DNA of 64,000 nucleotides from Faecalicatena orotica (GCF_003149245.1 NZ_QGDL01000009.1:124001-188000), one strand, 5' to 3'. Shown: positions 19,167-28,290, counted from the first letter of the stretch. Made by a program: numbers and translations. The notes: generated by a model from the letters alone, not told the origin.

Positions 19167-20027
19167 TTAATTAGCAGGAACAAAACCAAGGTCTTTAATA
19201 TGCTGTGTAATTCCTTCCGAAGTCTGTGACACAGTGTGCATATCGCTCATTCCTATAGGTGCATTTTCAGAACCTTCAGGCAATACATAGACGACACCTT
19301 CAAAGTAAATCATATATGCTTTCCAGCTATTTTGAATATTACTAAGATTCCCGCTGCCATCATTAGGTGTTGCAAGTAAAAGTGTAGATGTAGAGCCTTG
19401 TAAACCAGTTTTATTGTTGGCTATATAATATGGCTGCCAATAGAGGGATGTATTGGTATAACGGTCAGGGATTAAAGTGGAATCTACAGAAGGAAGTAAG
19501 CCGTATTTTTCTATTAGCAGGCGGGTTAAAGTTTCCCTCCCAGCGTATTTATTACTATTAGGAGATGATAACCAATCCACAGTAAAATCCTGATAGTTTT
19601 TTATGAATTTTTCGAGATTACTTAATATATCGCCGGTCTGGTCATCAGTAATCACATATTTCACATCCTCATCTTTTCTATACAGAACACACAGCTTATT
19701 TTCTGCAAGATAGGTAAGTGTTGTGATCTTACGCGTCTTTTCATCGAAATCAGCACCTATAATCTTCCCATCAACCCCGACTTCTTTTAAAATCTCTTCG
19801 GTATTGGGCTTCAGTGTACTGTCATTCTTTGCGTATATATCCATATAGGCGCTCTGTGTAGCGGCCACAATCAATCTGCATTCCGAGATTGCTTCTTTTT
19901 CCTTCTGCCTGTTGAGGTACCCAGAGAAGGCCGGTACGGAAACAGCCACAAGGATTCCAAGTATTACCAGAACAACAATTAATTCAATTAAGGTAAAACC
20001 CGAGGTATGTTTCTTCATCTTTTTCAA
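19167..20027 (-). CDS. Large prepilin, convergent to the pilus operon
   Basis: A 286-residue protein with perfect prepilin signal: G10/F11, FTLIELIVVLVILGILVAV, Glu15 at +5. A pilin helix (NRQKEKEAISECRLIVAATQ) is followed by a C-terminal domain of about 200 residues with a Ser/Thr/Asn-rich middle. It is twice the size of the major pilin, so it could be an alternative or minor pilin with a binding domain. It starts at TTG (20027): GGAGG lies 8 bases upstream, while the later ATG would be 17 bases away. It has its own promoter and converges on pilT, so it is regulated separately. Confidence 0.82.
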   Translation of the reverse strand: MKKMKKHTSGFTLIELIVVLVILGILVAVSVPAFSGYLNRQKEKEAISECRLIVAATQSAYMDIYAKNDSTLKPNTEEILKEVGVDGKIIGADFDEKTRKITTLTYLAENKLCVLYRKDEDVKYVITDDQTGDILSNLEKFIKNYQDFTVDWLSSPNSNKYAGRETLTRLLIEKYGLLPSVDSTLIPDRYTNTSLYWQPYYIANNKTGLQGSTSTLLLATPNDGSGNLSNIQNSWKAYMIYFEGVVYVLPEGSENAPIGMSDMHTVSQTSEGITQHIKDLGFVPAN

Positions 20028-20057
20028 TAGAATTTCCTCCTGAGAACTACTGATTTT

Positions 20058-20086
20058 ATTGTAGAGGTTTTTGAAATAAAAAGCAA
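20058..20086 (-). promoter_or_regulatory. Promoter of the convergent prepilin gene
   Basis: On the minus strand TTGCTT (20086-20081), 17-base spacer and TACAAT (20063-20058) lie about 30 bases ahead of the TTG start. Confidence 0.65.
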
Positions 20087-20304
20087 TATAGAATCAGACG
20101 ATCTCAGAGAAATGTATCTTTTTGTATCTTTTTGCAGCGATTTATATGTGATTTAAATACAGAAGTGACGCGGAAATGGAATGATACTTAGGCTGTCGAA
20201 AATATGAGGTATGATTCGGGCAGGATATCTGCTATAATAATACAGAAAAGGTGTTAACCAATATGAAAAAAAATTGTATTATGCAGAGGAAAGGCCGGTG
20301 TACT

Positions 20305-21933
20305 ATGGGTGTTTATTTAAATGGCACAACAGCATATACGCTATACAAAAGTGAGACTGCAAAGCCTTATTTTGTGGATAAATCACAGATGTTGAAAGAA
20401 TTGTTCCCACTGGTAAGTACGGGAAATAACCATATTTGTATCACAAGACCCCGGAGATTTGGAAAGACGGTCATGGCGAATATGATCGCATCATTTTTCT
20501 CCAAGGGATGCGACGCACAGGATGTGTTTCAAAACCTTGCAATTGCCAGATATGAAGAATACAGCAAATACCGGAACCAGTTTTCCGTTATTCATATTTC
20601 TTTTAATGACTTTACAGAAGACTGTTCTTCTTATGATGAGTATATTGGACAGATACGTGGGCAGCTGGCAGAAGATTTAAAGGCGGAATATCCCAATGCG
20701 AAATCCTATGGAGAGGGAAAAATCATTAAAATGCTGGCAAATATCTACGCAGAGGACCCTTCCGCACGTTTTATCTTTGTACTGGACGAATGGGACTTTA
20801 TTTTCCATCAGGATTTTGTGACAGAGGATAATAAAAAAGAATATCTGCTGTTCTTACGAAGCCTGCTAAAAGACAGGCCCTATGTGCTTATGGCATATAT
20901 GACGGGTATCCTTCCTATCGCAAAGTATTCGAGCGGTTCAGAACTGAATATGTTCATGGAATACACGATGATAACGGAAGAGCGGTTCAGCGAGACATTT
21001 GGCTTTACGGAAACAGAAGTGGATAAGCTTTACGCAAAGTATCAGGCATTAGAGAAAAGAGAAAGGGTAACAAGAGAGAACCTGAAAAACTGGTATGATG
21101 GCTACCATACCTATGGGGGAGAGCGGGTTTATAACCCACGCTCAGTCGTCCTCTCGTTGCAGAATAATAATCTGGGGAATTATTGGACCAGTGCCGGGCC
21201 TTATGATGAGATCTACTATTACATCGAACATAATGTAGATGACGTCCGGGATGATCTGGCCCTTATGGTGTCCGGTGTTTCCGTACCGGCAAAAATCCAG
21301 GAGTATGCGGCCACTTCCATGAACCTGCAGACAAAGGACGAGATTTTTTCAGCTATGGTTGTTTATGGCTTCCTGAGTTATGAGAATGGGAAGGTCTGCA
21401 TCCCGAATAAGGAGTTGATGGAAAAATTTGCAGATATGCTGCAGAAACAACCTTCTTTCGGTTATGTGTATCAGTTAGCGAAGGAATCTGAACGTATGCT
21501 GCAGGCAACCATTGCAGGGGATACGGACACAATGGTAAAGATACTGGAACTTGCCCATAACACAGAAGTTCCGCTCTTAAGTTACAACAACGAAATTGAG
21601 CTGACTGCAGTTGTAAACCTTGTATATCTTTCTGCAAGGGATACTTACCGGGTAGAACGGGAGGATAAAGCAGGAAAAGGCTATGTGGACTTTATTTTTT
21701 ATCCGGAAATGGACAGGGATGCAGACTGTATCATACTGGAATTAAAAGTTGACGCCACACCGGACGCAGCGATCCGGCAGATTAAGGATAAAAAATATGC
21801 CATGAAATTCCAAAGCAGGATGGGGGAACAGCCCAGATATACAGGAAGGGTTCTGGCGGTAGGCATCAGCTATGACAGGATAGAAAAAGCACACCAGTGT
21901 AAAATTGAAGTTTTAAAGGAGTCCGAAATATAA
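20305..21933 (+). CDS. AAA-family ATPase with C-terminal PD-(D/E)XK nuclease-like domain
   Basis: A protein of about 542 residues. The N-terminal AAA-like domain has a modified P-loop (RPRRFGKT) and a Walker B-like FVLDEWD. The C-terminal part carries a nuclease-type core, VDFIFYP followed by IILELKVD (Asp, then Glu-x-Lys). This architecture is a large family (AAA-ATPase_like plus PDDEXK_9) expanded in gut Bacteroidota and clostridia, with no settled role. I chose the ATG at 20305, which has AGAGGAAAGG in front and begins where family members begin. In-frame GTG 20251 and ATG 20263 are alternatives. A TATAAT at 20233-20238 may be its -10. It stands alone between terminators. Confidence 0.8.
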   Translation: MGVYLNGTTAYTLYKSETAKPYFVDKSQMLKELFPLVSTGNNHICITRPRRFGKTVMANMIASFFSKGCDAQDVFQNLAIARYEEYSKYRNQFSVIHISFNDFTEDCSSYDEYIGQIRGQLAEDLKAEYPNAKSYGEGKIIKMLANIYAEDPSARFIFVLDEWDFIFHQDFVTEDNKKEYLLFLRSLLKDRPYVLMAYMTGILPIAKYSSGSELNMFMEYTMITEERFSETFGFTETEVDKLYAKYQALEKRERVTRENLKNWYDGYHTYGGERVYNPRSVVLSLQNNNLGNYWTSAGPYDEIYYYIEHNVDDVRDDLALMVSGVSVPAKIQEYAATSMNLQTKDEIFSAMVVYGFLSYENGKVCIPNKELMEKFADMLQKQPSFGYVYQLAKESERMLQATIAGDTDTMVKILELAHNTEVPLLSYNNEIELTAVVNLVYLSARDTYRVEREDKAGKGYVDFIFYPEMDRDADCIILELKVDATPDAAIRQIKDKKYAMKFQSRMGEQPRYTGRVLAVGISYDRIEKAHQCKIEVLKESEI

Positions 21934-21960
21934 AGGGACTGGTAAGAAAGTTAATAAGAG

Positions 21961-22010
21961 CGCCCCGAAAGTATATGGTATGATGAGTCATATGCTTCCG
22001 GGGTGTTTTT
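21961..22010 (+). terminator. Terminator after the AAA/nuclease gene
   Basis: CGCCCCG-AAGTATATG pairs with CATATGCTTCCGGGGTG, then TTTTT (22006-22010). Confidence 0.8.
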
Positions 22011-22019
22011 AATACAGTA

Positions 22020-22048
22020 TTGACAAGATTTTGAATTACATGTATCAT
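22020..22048 (+). promoter_or_regulatory. Promoter of the ABC exporter operon
   Basis: TTGACA (22020-22025), 17-base spacer, TATCAT (22043-22048), about 70 bases before the ATPase gene. Confidence 0.7.
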
Positions 22049-22117
22049 TGTATTAAATGAATAATACAAAAAGTATCAGGGAATGTAGTTTTATATTACA
22101 TATGCAGGAGGGGAATC

Positions 22118-22828
22118 ATGCTGGAAATACAGGAGTTAAGTAAATCATATGGAAAGTATCTGGCAGTTGACAGGGTCAGTTTTTTTATCCCGGACGGTCA
22201 GGTCGGGGTTTTGTTAGGGCCTAATGGGGCGGGAAAGTCTACCATTATTAAGAGTATAGCGGGGCTTTTGCGCTACACGGGGCGAATCGGTATTCAGGGG
22301 ATTGATGCAAAGAAGCTGGATGCGAAGCGGCTCTTTGCCTATGTGCCGGAGATTCCGTCCATGTTCGAGGCACTGACTGTCAGAGAGCATATTGAGTATG
22401 TGCGCAGAGCCTATGACAGCACTGTCACGGATGAGGAGATTGAGGCTCTGCTGAAACGCTTTGATCTGGATGATAAACAGGATAAGCTTGGCAATGAGCT
22501 GTCGAAAGGTATGATGCAGAAAGTCAGCATCTGTTGTGCACTTTCAATTAAGCCGAAAGTGATTCTTCTGGACGAACCTATGGTGGGTCTTGATCCAAAA
22601 GCGATTAAGGAGCTAAAGGAAGTTGTCATTGAGCTGAAGAACCAGGGAGTGACCGTGCTGATCAGTACGCATATGCTGGAGATGGTGGAGGAGCTCTGGG
22701 ATGTTATGTTTGTTATGGAGAAGAGTCATATTATCGGTTCCTATCATAAGTCAGAAGTAGGTGAGAAGGATCTGGACGACCTGTTCTTTGAGATGACAGG
22801 CGGATGGGAAACGGGCGGTGATGAATAG
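22118..22828 (+). CDS. ABC transporter ATP-binding protein
   Basis: A 236-residue single nucleotide-binding domain: Walker A GPNGAGKST (about residue 35), Q-loop region with YVPEIPSMF, signature LSKGMMQK, Walker B VILLDEPMVGLD and a switch His in STHML. The signature lacks the usual LSGGQ, as in many ABC-2 exporter ATPases. It is followed without a gap by its membrane partner. AGGAGGGG precedes the start. Substrate unknown; there is no binding protein, which points to export. Confidence 0.88.
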   Translation: MLEIQELSKSYGKYLAVDRVSFFIPDGQVGVLLGPNGAGKSTIIKSIAGLLRYTGRIGIQGIDAKKLDAKRLFAYVPEIPSMFEALTVREHIEYVRRAYDSTVTDEEIEALLKRFDLDDKQDKLGNELSKGMMQKVSICCALSIKPKVILLDEPMVGLDPKAIKELKEVVIELKNQGVTVLISTHMLEMVEELWDVMFVMEKSHIIGSYHKSEVGEKDLDDLFFEMTGGWETGGDE

Positions 22829-24406
22829 ATGAGAGCGCTTTTATATGTAACGAAGAGGACCTTTATGAATAATATGAAGAAGGCGCTGAGAAAGCCGGTA
22901 TCTTTACTTCTGATTATCGGGGGCTTCGTGTATGCAGTTTTTGTTGCAGTGATGCTGGGTAACCTTGTGAATATCATACATTTTGATTCTGTAAAAGGGC
23001 TGATTGTCATCATAACAATCTGGACGCTTTATATCTTCCTTGCTAATTTTGCATCATATGCTTCCAGAAAAGGGGTTATTTTCAAACCTTCACATGCACA
23101 CTTTGTCTTTACGGCGCCGGTAAATCCAAAGCTGATTCTGCTTCACAGTGCATGGATGAATTATCTTGTTTCGATAATCGTCAGTGTTCTGTTTTTCATC
23201 GGGGGACTGGCTGTATTCGGGGTGGAACTGTGGAAGATGGTTCTGTTTTTCCTTGTAGAATGTGTTGTGGAAATTATGTTTGAAATCAGTATTATGATAC
23301 TGATGTATACGAATGACAGGATTCCGGAAAAAGCGAAGATCTGGATCGGCAGAGGCATTAAGGTATTTCTGATTGGAGTTGCCGTTTTTATTGTTCTTTA
23401 TTTTAAGAAATATGGAGTGTCTGTTGAGAGTGCATCGGCGTTTATTGACTGGCCGGGGCTTCAGATGATACCGGTGGCCGGCTGGAATATTTCTGTCTAC
23501 CGTCTGATCCTTCTGGGACCGGATACACTGAATGTGATCTGTACCGTTTTATACCTTTTAACGGCAGCGGGTGCGCTGCTGGCGGCTTGCAGGATGAAAT
23601 GTGACGGCGGGTATTATGAAGATGCAGCAAAGTTTGCAGATGACTATGCAGAGATGAGAAGACGCAAGGTCAATGGCGAGATGGTGATGAGTATCGGTGA
23701 GAAGAAAAAGAAGTTCCGCCGGGTCAATGAATCTTTCCGTGCAACAGGTGCAAAAGCGATTTTTTACAGGCAGCTACTGGAGTACAAGAAGGAAAAGTAT
23801 TTCATTTTCTCTAAAATGACGGTGATGTGCCTTGCCATCGCAATCCTGTTATCCAGAGTGATGCGGGCGAGTGTGATGAAATCAGGCATGCCTGCAATGT
23901 ATCTGATGGGGATCATTCTTTATATGACGCTGGTCCTGTCAGGGTATGTTGGAAAATGGGAGAATGAGCTTAAGAGTCCTTATCTCTTCCTGATTCCGGA
24001 CAGCCCGGTTAAAAAACTCTGGTATGCGACGCTGATGGAGCATATTAAAGCGCTGGTGGACGGCTGTATTTTCTGCATCCCGCTCGGTGTGGCATGGAAA
24101 ATCAGCCCTGTGCAGATCGTACTTGCAATATTGACATATGCTGTCCTTCAGGCAAACAGGATGTACACGATGGTAATATCGCAGTGTCTGTTGGGAGAAT
24201 CCCTCGGAAAGACGGGGCAGGGGATCGTCAGGGCACTGATCCAGATGACGATTCTGGGAATCGGTGCGGCAATTTCCGTAGTAGCAGGACTGGTAATTAG
24301 TATAGATTTGGTCTTTCCAATTATTCTCATTTATAGTATGATAGTAACAGTAGCCATAGGCCTGCTGGCATCCATACGTTTTCATTCTATGGAACAGCTG
24401 GTATAA
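22829..24406 (+). CDS. Putative ABC exporter membrane protein
   Basis: A 525-residue polytopic protein with about 12 hydrophobic segments in two halves split by a charged cytoplasmic loop (around residues 262-310, DDYAEMRRRKVNGEMV...KKKKFRR). It matches the layout of the putative ABC exporter family of clostridia that pairs with a single ATPase. Its start codon touches the stop of the ATPase gene, so the two are translationally coupled. Substrate not predictable. Confidence 0.75.
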   Translation: MRALLYVTKRTFMNNMKKALRKPVSLLLIIGGFVYAVFVAVMLGNLVNIIHFDSVKGLIVIITIWTLYIFLANFASYASRKGVIFKPSHAHFVFTAPVNPKLILLHSAWMNYLVSIIVSVLFFIGGLAVFGVELWKMVLFFLVECVVEIMFEISIMILMYTNDRIPEKAKIWIGRGIKVFLIGVAVFIVLYFKKYGVSVESASAFIDWPGLQMIPVAGWNISVYRLILLGPDTLNVICTVLYLLTAAGALLAACRMKCDGGYYEDAAKFADDYAEMRRRKVNGEMVMSIGEKKKKFRRVNESFRATGAKAIFYRQLLEYKKEKYFIFSKMTVMCLAIAILLSRVMRASVMKSGMPAMYLMGIILYMTLVLSGYVGKWENELKSPYLFLIPDSPVKKLWYATLMEHIKALVDGCIFCIPLGVAWKISPVQIVLAILTYAVLQANRMYTMVISQCLLGESLGKTGQGIVRALIQMTILGIGAAISVVAGLVISIDLVFPIILIYSMIVTVAIGLLASIRFHSMEQLV

Positions 24407-24442
24407 TTAAAAAGGGCTGACAGAATAATGGAGGTAGTACAT

Positions 24443-24919
24443 ATGCTGGAAGACAATTACGTAACTTTGGAAATTGGCAAGGCAAAGCATATCGCGCTGG
24501 TCGCACATGATGGCAAGAAAAAAGAGCTGGTAGACTGGTGTGATAAGAATAAAGAGATTTTAAAAGGGCACTTTTTATGCGGGACGGGTACAACTGCAAA
24601 ATTGATTGCGGAGAGAACCGGACTTCCGGTCAGGGGATACTGCAGCGGACCTCTTGGCGGTGACCAGCAGATCGGTGCAAAGATTGTAGAAGGGCAGATC
24701 GATTTCATGATTTTTCTGTGGGACCCGCTGGAAGCACAGCCCCACGACCCGGATGTAAAGGCGCTGCTTAGAATCGCAGTTGTCTATGACATTCCGATTG
24801 CAAACAATCTGGCGACAGCGGACTTTATGCTGAATTCAAAGTTCATGAATGAGCCTTACTGCAGACAGGTTGAGAATTTTAATAAGACGATTCATGACAG
24901 AGTCGAGAAGATGAAATAA
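24443..24919 (+). CDS. mgsA: Methylglyoxal synthase
   Basis: A 158-residue enzyme that converts dihydroxyacetone phosphate to methylglyoxal and phosphate, an overflow bypass of lower glycolysis. The start is ATG 24443, with GGAGGT 7 bases before it; an in-frame ATG 15 bases upstream overlaps that ribosome site. IALVAHDGKK, the phosphate loop CGTGTTAKLI, and the catalytic Asp in SGPLGGDQQIGAKI are all present, as is WDPLEAQPHDPDVKALLR. It follows the ABC exporter genes by about 35 bases and ends at a strong terminator. Confidence 0.95.
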   Translation: MLEDNYVTLEIGKAKHIALVAHDGKKKELVDWCDKNKEILKGHFLCGTGTTAKLIAERTGLPVRGYCSGPLGGDQQIGAKIVEGQIDFMIFLWDPLEAQPHDPDVKALLRIAVVYDIPIANNLATADFMLNSKFMNEPYCRQVENFNKTIHDRVEKMK

Positions 24920-24934
24920 TGATTTATTATCAGG

Positions 24935-24980
24935 AATCCCCTGTAATATGAAGAGACAGATTCATATTACAGGGGATTTT
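24935..24980 (+). terminator. Terminator after mgsA
   Basis: AATCCCCTGTAATATG and CATATTACAGGGGATT form a 16-bp perfect stem, followed by TT. Confidence 0.85.
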
Positions 24981-25054
24981 GCATGTCTGTATGTACCCGG
25001 AGAGAGAACGGTAACGATAGGCAGTAATAATTTTGCATTCGCACCATTTTTCGA

Positions 25055-25084
25055 TTGACACGGGGATATGTCCCGTGTTACTAT
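25055..25084 (+). promoter_or_regulatory. Promoter with palindromic spacer (SSS transporter)
   Basis: TTGACA (25055-25060) is followed by TACTAT (25079-25084) after 18 bases. The spacer region holds a perfect inverted repeat ACACGGG (25058-25064) / CCCGTGT (25072-25078). A bound protein there would block RNA polymerase. Confidence 0.55.
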
Positions 25085-25102
25085 ACCAATAGTGCTTTAA
25101 TA

Positions 25103-25125
25103 CTTTAAAGCGTAACGCTTTAAAG
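25103..25125. promoter_or_regulatory. Perfect 11-bp palindrome in the leader of the SSS transporter
   Basis: CTTTAAAGCGT (25103-25113), one central base, ACGCTTTAAAG (25115-25125). Another CTTTAA half lies just upstream at 25095. It is a likely operator or, in RNA, a stable hairpin. The binding protein is unknown. Confidence 0.55.
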
Positions 25126-25165
25126 CAAATTAGCGAGAGCAGAGGCATCATAAAAAGGAAAGCAT

Positions 25166-25201
25166 ATGAGAGATGAGGAAGAGAGATGGGCGTTAAGTTA
25201 A
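25166..25201 (+). CDS. Possible 11-residue leader peptide overlapping the SSS start
   Basis: ATG at 25166 follows AAAAAGGAAAGC at good spacing and reads MRDEEERWALS before TAA at 25199. It overlaps the transporter start (25186) in another frame, so it could couple or tune its translation. It may also be chance. Confidence 0.25.
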   Translation: MRDEEERWALS

Positions 25202-26718
25202 TTTTACTGATTGTATTTTTTGCTGTAATGGTAGGTGTGGGCTTCTATGCAAGAAGACACACGAGAAGTGTAGATGGTTTTGTGCTGGGCGGGCGTTCTG
25301 TCGGACCGTGGCTGACGGCATTCGCATATGGAACCTCTTATTTTTCAGCGGTTGTATTTGTAGGGTACGCCGGGCAGTTCGGATGGAAATACGGAATTGC
25401 ATCCACATGGATCGGCATTGGAAACGCGGTGATCGGAAGCCTTCTGGCATGGGTAGTGCTGGGACGGAGGACAAAGGTTATGACCCAGCACCTGCGTTCG
25501 AAGACGATGCCGGATTTTTTCGGGGAACGCTATGACTGCAAGGCATTGAAAATCACGGCTTCTGTGATTGTATTTATTTTCCTGATTCCTTACACGGCTT
25601 CTGTATACAACGGATTATCCAGACTGTTCGGGATGGCGTTCCATATTCCATACACAGCCTGTGTAGTTGTTATGGCGCTATTTACGGCGGTCTATGTTAT
25701 ACTTGGCGGTTACATGGCAACGGCTATCAACGATTTCATTCAGGGAATCATCATGCTGGTAGGAATTGTTGTAGTTATCGGTGCGGTACTGAGCGGAAAA
25801 GGGGGATTCCTTCAGGCAATCCAGACAATGGCGCAGATACCGAGTGATGTGGCAGTGACTTCCGGACAGCCGGGAGCTTTTACTTCCTTCTTCGGCCCTG
25901 ACCCGCTGAACCTTTTGGGGGTTGTAATCCTGACCTCTCTGGGAACGTGGGGGCTGCCGCAGATGATCAATAAGTTTTATGCAATTAAGGATGAGAAGGC
26001 GATCAACACAGGGACAGTCATTTCCACTTTGTTTGCAGTCGTAGTTGCAGGAGGTTCTTATTTCCTCGGCGGTTTCGGAAGACTCTTCGATGACCCGGCC
26101 ATCTATGACCAGACAACAGGCTCGGTAATCTATGACAGTATTATTCCGTTTATGCTTTCGAGCCTGCCGGACATCTTAATCGGCATCGTAGTCGTACTTG
26201 TTTTATCGGCATCTATGTCCACACTGTCTTCACTTGTTCTGACGTCCAGCTCTACAATGACTCTGGACCTGCTGAAGGATAATGTGATGAAGAATATGAG
26301 TGAGAAGAAACAGGTCATTACCATGCAGCTGCTGATTGTATTTTTCATCGTAATTTCTGTTGTGATTGCGCTGAATCCGCCGACCTTTATCGCACAGCTC
26401 ATGGGGATCTCATGGGGGGCGCTGGCCGGGGCATTTCTGGCTCCATTCCTCTACGGACTGTACTGGAAAGGTGTGACACGCGCCGCTGTATGGGCAAGTT
26501 TTATCGCAGGAGTGGGAATCACTGTTTCAAATATGTTTATCGGATACATTGCTTCACCGATCAACGCGGGAGCGATCGCCATGATAGCCGGACTGGTTAT
26601 TGTGCCTGTGGTAAGTCTTGTGACCCCGAAGGTGAAAAAAGAGAAGGTGGATGAGATCTTCACGTGCTACGACGAAAAGGTCACAATTACAAAGAAGCGT
26701 TCGCTGGAGGCAAACTAA
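25186..26718 (+). CDS. Sodium:solute symporter (SSS family)
   Basis: A 510-residue transporter with about 13 membrane segments. It has RRHTRSVDGFVLGGRSVGPW near the N terminus, GTSYFSAVVFVGYAGQFG in helix 2 (unwound sodium site), and GTWGLPQMINKFYAIKDEKA in the middle, all typical of PutP/PanF-like sodium symporters. It imports a small organic solute; proline, pantothenate or another carboxylate cannot be told apart by eye. GGAAGAG precedes the start. Two palindromes upstream suggest tight control. The gene stands alone, closed by a strong terminator. Confidence 0.88.
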   Translation: MGVKLILLIVFFAVMVGVGFYARRHTRSVDGFVLGGRSVGPWLTAFAYGTSYFSAVVFVGYAGQFGWKYGIASTWIGIGNAVIGSLLAWVVLGRRTKVMTQHLRSKTMPDFFGERYDCKALKITASVIVFIFLIPYTASVYNGLSRLFGMAFHIPYTACVVVMALFTAVYVILGGYMATAINDFIQGIIMLVGIVVVIGAVLSGKGGFLQAIQTMAQIPSDVAVTSGQPGAFTSFFGPDPLNLLGVVILTSLGTWGLPQMINKFYAIKDEKAINTGTVISTLFAVVVAGGSYFLGGFGRLFDDPAIYDQTTGSVIYDSIIPFMLSSLPDILIGIVVVLVLSASMSTLSSLVLTSSSTMTLDLLKDNVMKNMSEKKQVITMQLLIVFFIVISVVIALNPPTFIAQLMGISWGALAGAFLAPFLYGLYWKGVTRAAVWASFIAGVGITVSNMFIGYIASPINAGAIAMIAGLVIVPVVSLVTPKVKKEKVDEIFTCYDEKVTITKKRSLEAN

Positions 26719-26753
26719 GGAAAGCGAAACGGTTTATACATAAGGATATGATC

Positions 26754-26783
26754 AGGCCCCGGGCATCTTGCCCGGGGCCTTTA
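26754..26783 (+). terminator. Terminator after the SSS transporter
   Basis: AGGCCCCGGGC, loop ATCTT, GCCCGGGGCCT then TT: a perfect 11-bp GC-rich stem. Confidence 0.88.
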
Positions 26784-26815
26784 GCTGTAGGGAGAACAGA
26801 AGCCACCGGAATTGC

Positions 26816-26844
26816 TTGACAGGGAAATGGCAATGCCTTAAGAT
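26816..26844 (+). promoter_or_regulatory. Promoter of the NSS transporter
   Basis: TTGACA (26816-26821), 17-base spacer, TAAGAT (26839-26844), about 75 bases before the start codon. Confidence 0.6.
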
Positions 26845-26919
26845 AAATCTTGTTGACTGAATTTGTGCATGATAATTGGTCGGATTTTTTAAATGATAAA
26901 AGAGAGGGTCTAAAGAGAT

Positions 26920-28290
26920 ATGAAGAGAGAAAAATTTGGTTCCAGACTGGGGTTCATCCTGATTTCGGCAGGATGTGCCATCGGACTTGGAAATGTATGG
27001 CGGTTCCCTTATATCACAGGGGTATACGGGGGCGCGGCTTTTGTGCTGATTTACCTGTTCTTCCTTGCAATACTCGGGCTTCCAATTATGATTATGGAGT
27101 TCTCTGTAGGCAGGGCGAGTCAGGTGAGTGCGGCTCTGTCATTTGACAGGCTGGAGCCTGCGGGGACAAAGTGGCACTGGTATAAATATGGTGCGATGGC
27201 AGGAAATTATCTCCTGATGATGTTCTATACGACCATTGGGGGCTGGATGCTGTTATACTTTGTAAAGATGGCGGGCGGCAGGTTTGAAGGCCTGAATGCA
27301 GATGAGATCGCAGGGGAGTTTGGTTCACTTACCGCACAGCCGGTGCTTATGACGGTCTGCATGGTAATTGTTGTTGCGCTTTGCTTCGCAATCTGCAGCA
27401 TAGGACTCCAGAAGGGTGTTGAGAAGATTACAAAAGTAATGATGCTGATCCTGCTTGTACTTATGGTAATACTCGCAGTCCGCTCCGCGACGCTGACAGG
27501 GGCTTCTGAAGGCCTTCGATTCTATCTTTACCCTGATTTTTCCAAGGTAAAAGATGCCGGTATCATGAATGTTGTGTTTGCAGCGATGGGACAGGCCTTC
27601 TTTACATTGAGTCTGGGAATCGGCGCAATTGCTATTTTCGGGAGCTACATTGACAAGAAACGCACACTGACTGGAGAGGCGGTCTGTGTTACTGTGTTAG
27701 ATACATGCGTGGCACTCGTGGCAGGAATGATCATTTTCCCGGCCTGCTTTGCATTCGGAGTCAATCCCGACAGCGGACCGAGTCTGATCTTCATTACACT
27801 GCCGAATATTTTCAACTCCATGAGCGGTGGCAGAATCTGGGGAACCCTGTTTTTCCTGTGTATGTTCTTCGCGGCGGCATCCACGATCATTGCCGTATTT
27901 GAAAATATTATATCCTTTGCTATGGACCTGACCGGATGCAGCCGTAAGAAAGCAGTACTTATCAATCTGGCTGCAATCATCATCCTATCACTTCCATGCA
28001 TCTTAGGATTCAACATATGGAGCGGATTCTCACCACTGGGAGAGGGCAAAAACATCCTGGACCTGGAAGACTTCTTCGTAAGCAACAACCTCCTCCCAAT
28101 CGGAAGCCTGATCTACCTCCTCTTCTGCACAAGCAAAATCGGATGGGGATGGAAAAACTTCCAAAAAGAAGCCAACACCGGAGAAGGCCTCAAATTCCCC
28201 CAGTGGGCAAGAATATACGTCTCCTACGTACTGCCAGTAATCGTACTCTTCATCTTCATACAAGGATACTGGTCCATGTTCCACAAATAG
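26920..28290 (+). CDS. Sodium-dependent amino-acid transporter (NSS/SNF family)
   Basis: A 456-residue LeuT-fold transporter with 11-12 helices. The helix 1 signature is intact (SRLGFILISAGCAIGLGNVWRFPY, where G and N contact substrate and Na), followed by YGGAAFVLIYLFFLAILGLP and later the charged cytoplasmic loop typical of bacterial NSS proteins. It resembles MhsT/Tyt1-type neutral or aromatic amino-acid importers. The last 300 bases switch to codons ending almost only in C or A, unlike the first kilobase. The stop codon lies in a hairpin and a large palindromic element follows. Confidence 0.9.
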   Translation: MKREKFGSRLGFILISAGCAIGLGNVWRFPYITGVYGGAAFVLIYLFFLAILGLPIMIMEFSVGRASQVSAALSFDRLEPAGTKWHWYKYGAMAGNYLLMMFYTTIGGWMLLYFVKMAGGRFEGLNADEIAGEFGSLTAQPVLMTVCMVIVVALCFAICSIGLQKGVEKITKVMMLILLVLMVILAVRSATLTGASEGLRFYLYPDFSKVKDAGIMNVVFAAMGQAFFTLSLGIGAIAIFGSYIDKKRTLTGEAVCVTVLDTCVALVAGMIIFPACFAFGVNPDSGPSLIFITLPNIFNSMSGGRIWGTLFFLCMFFAAASTIIAVFENIISFAMDLTGCSRKKAVLINLAAIIILSLPCILGFNIWSGFSPLGEGKNILDLEDFFVSNNLLPIGSLIYLLFCTSKIGWGWKNFQKEANTGEGLKFPQWARIYVSYVLPVIVLFIFIQGYWSMFHK

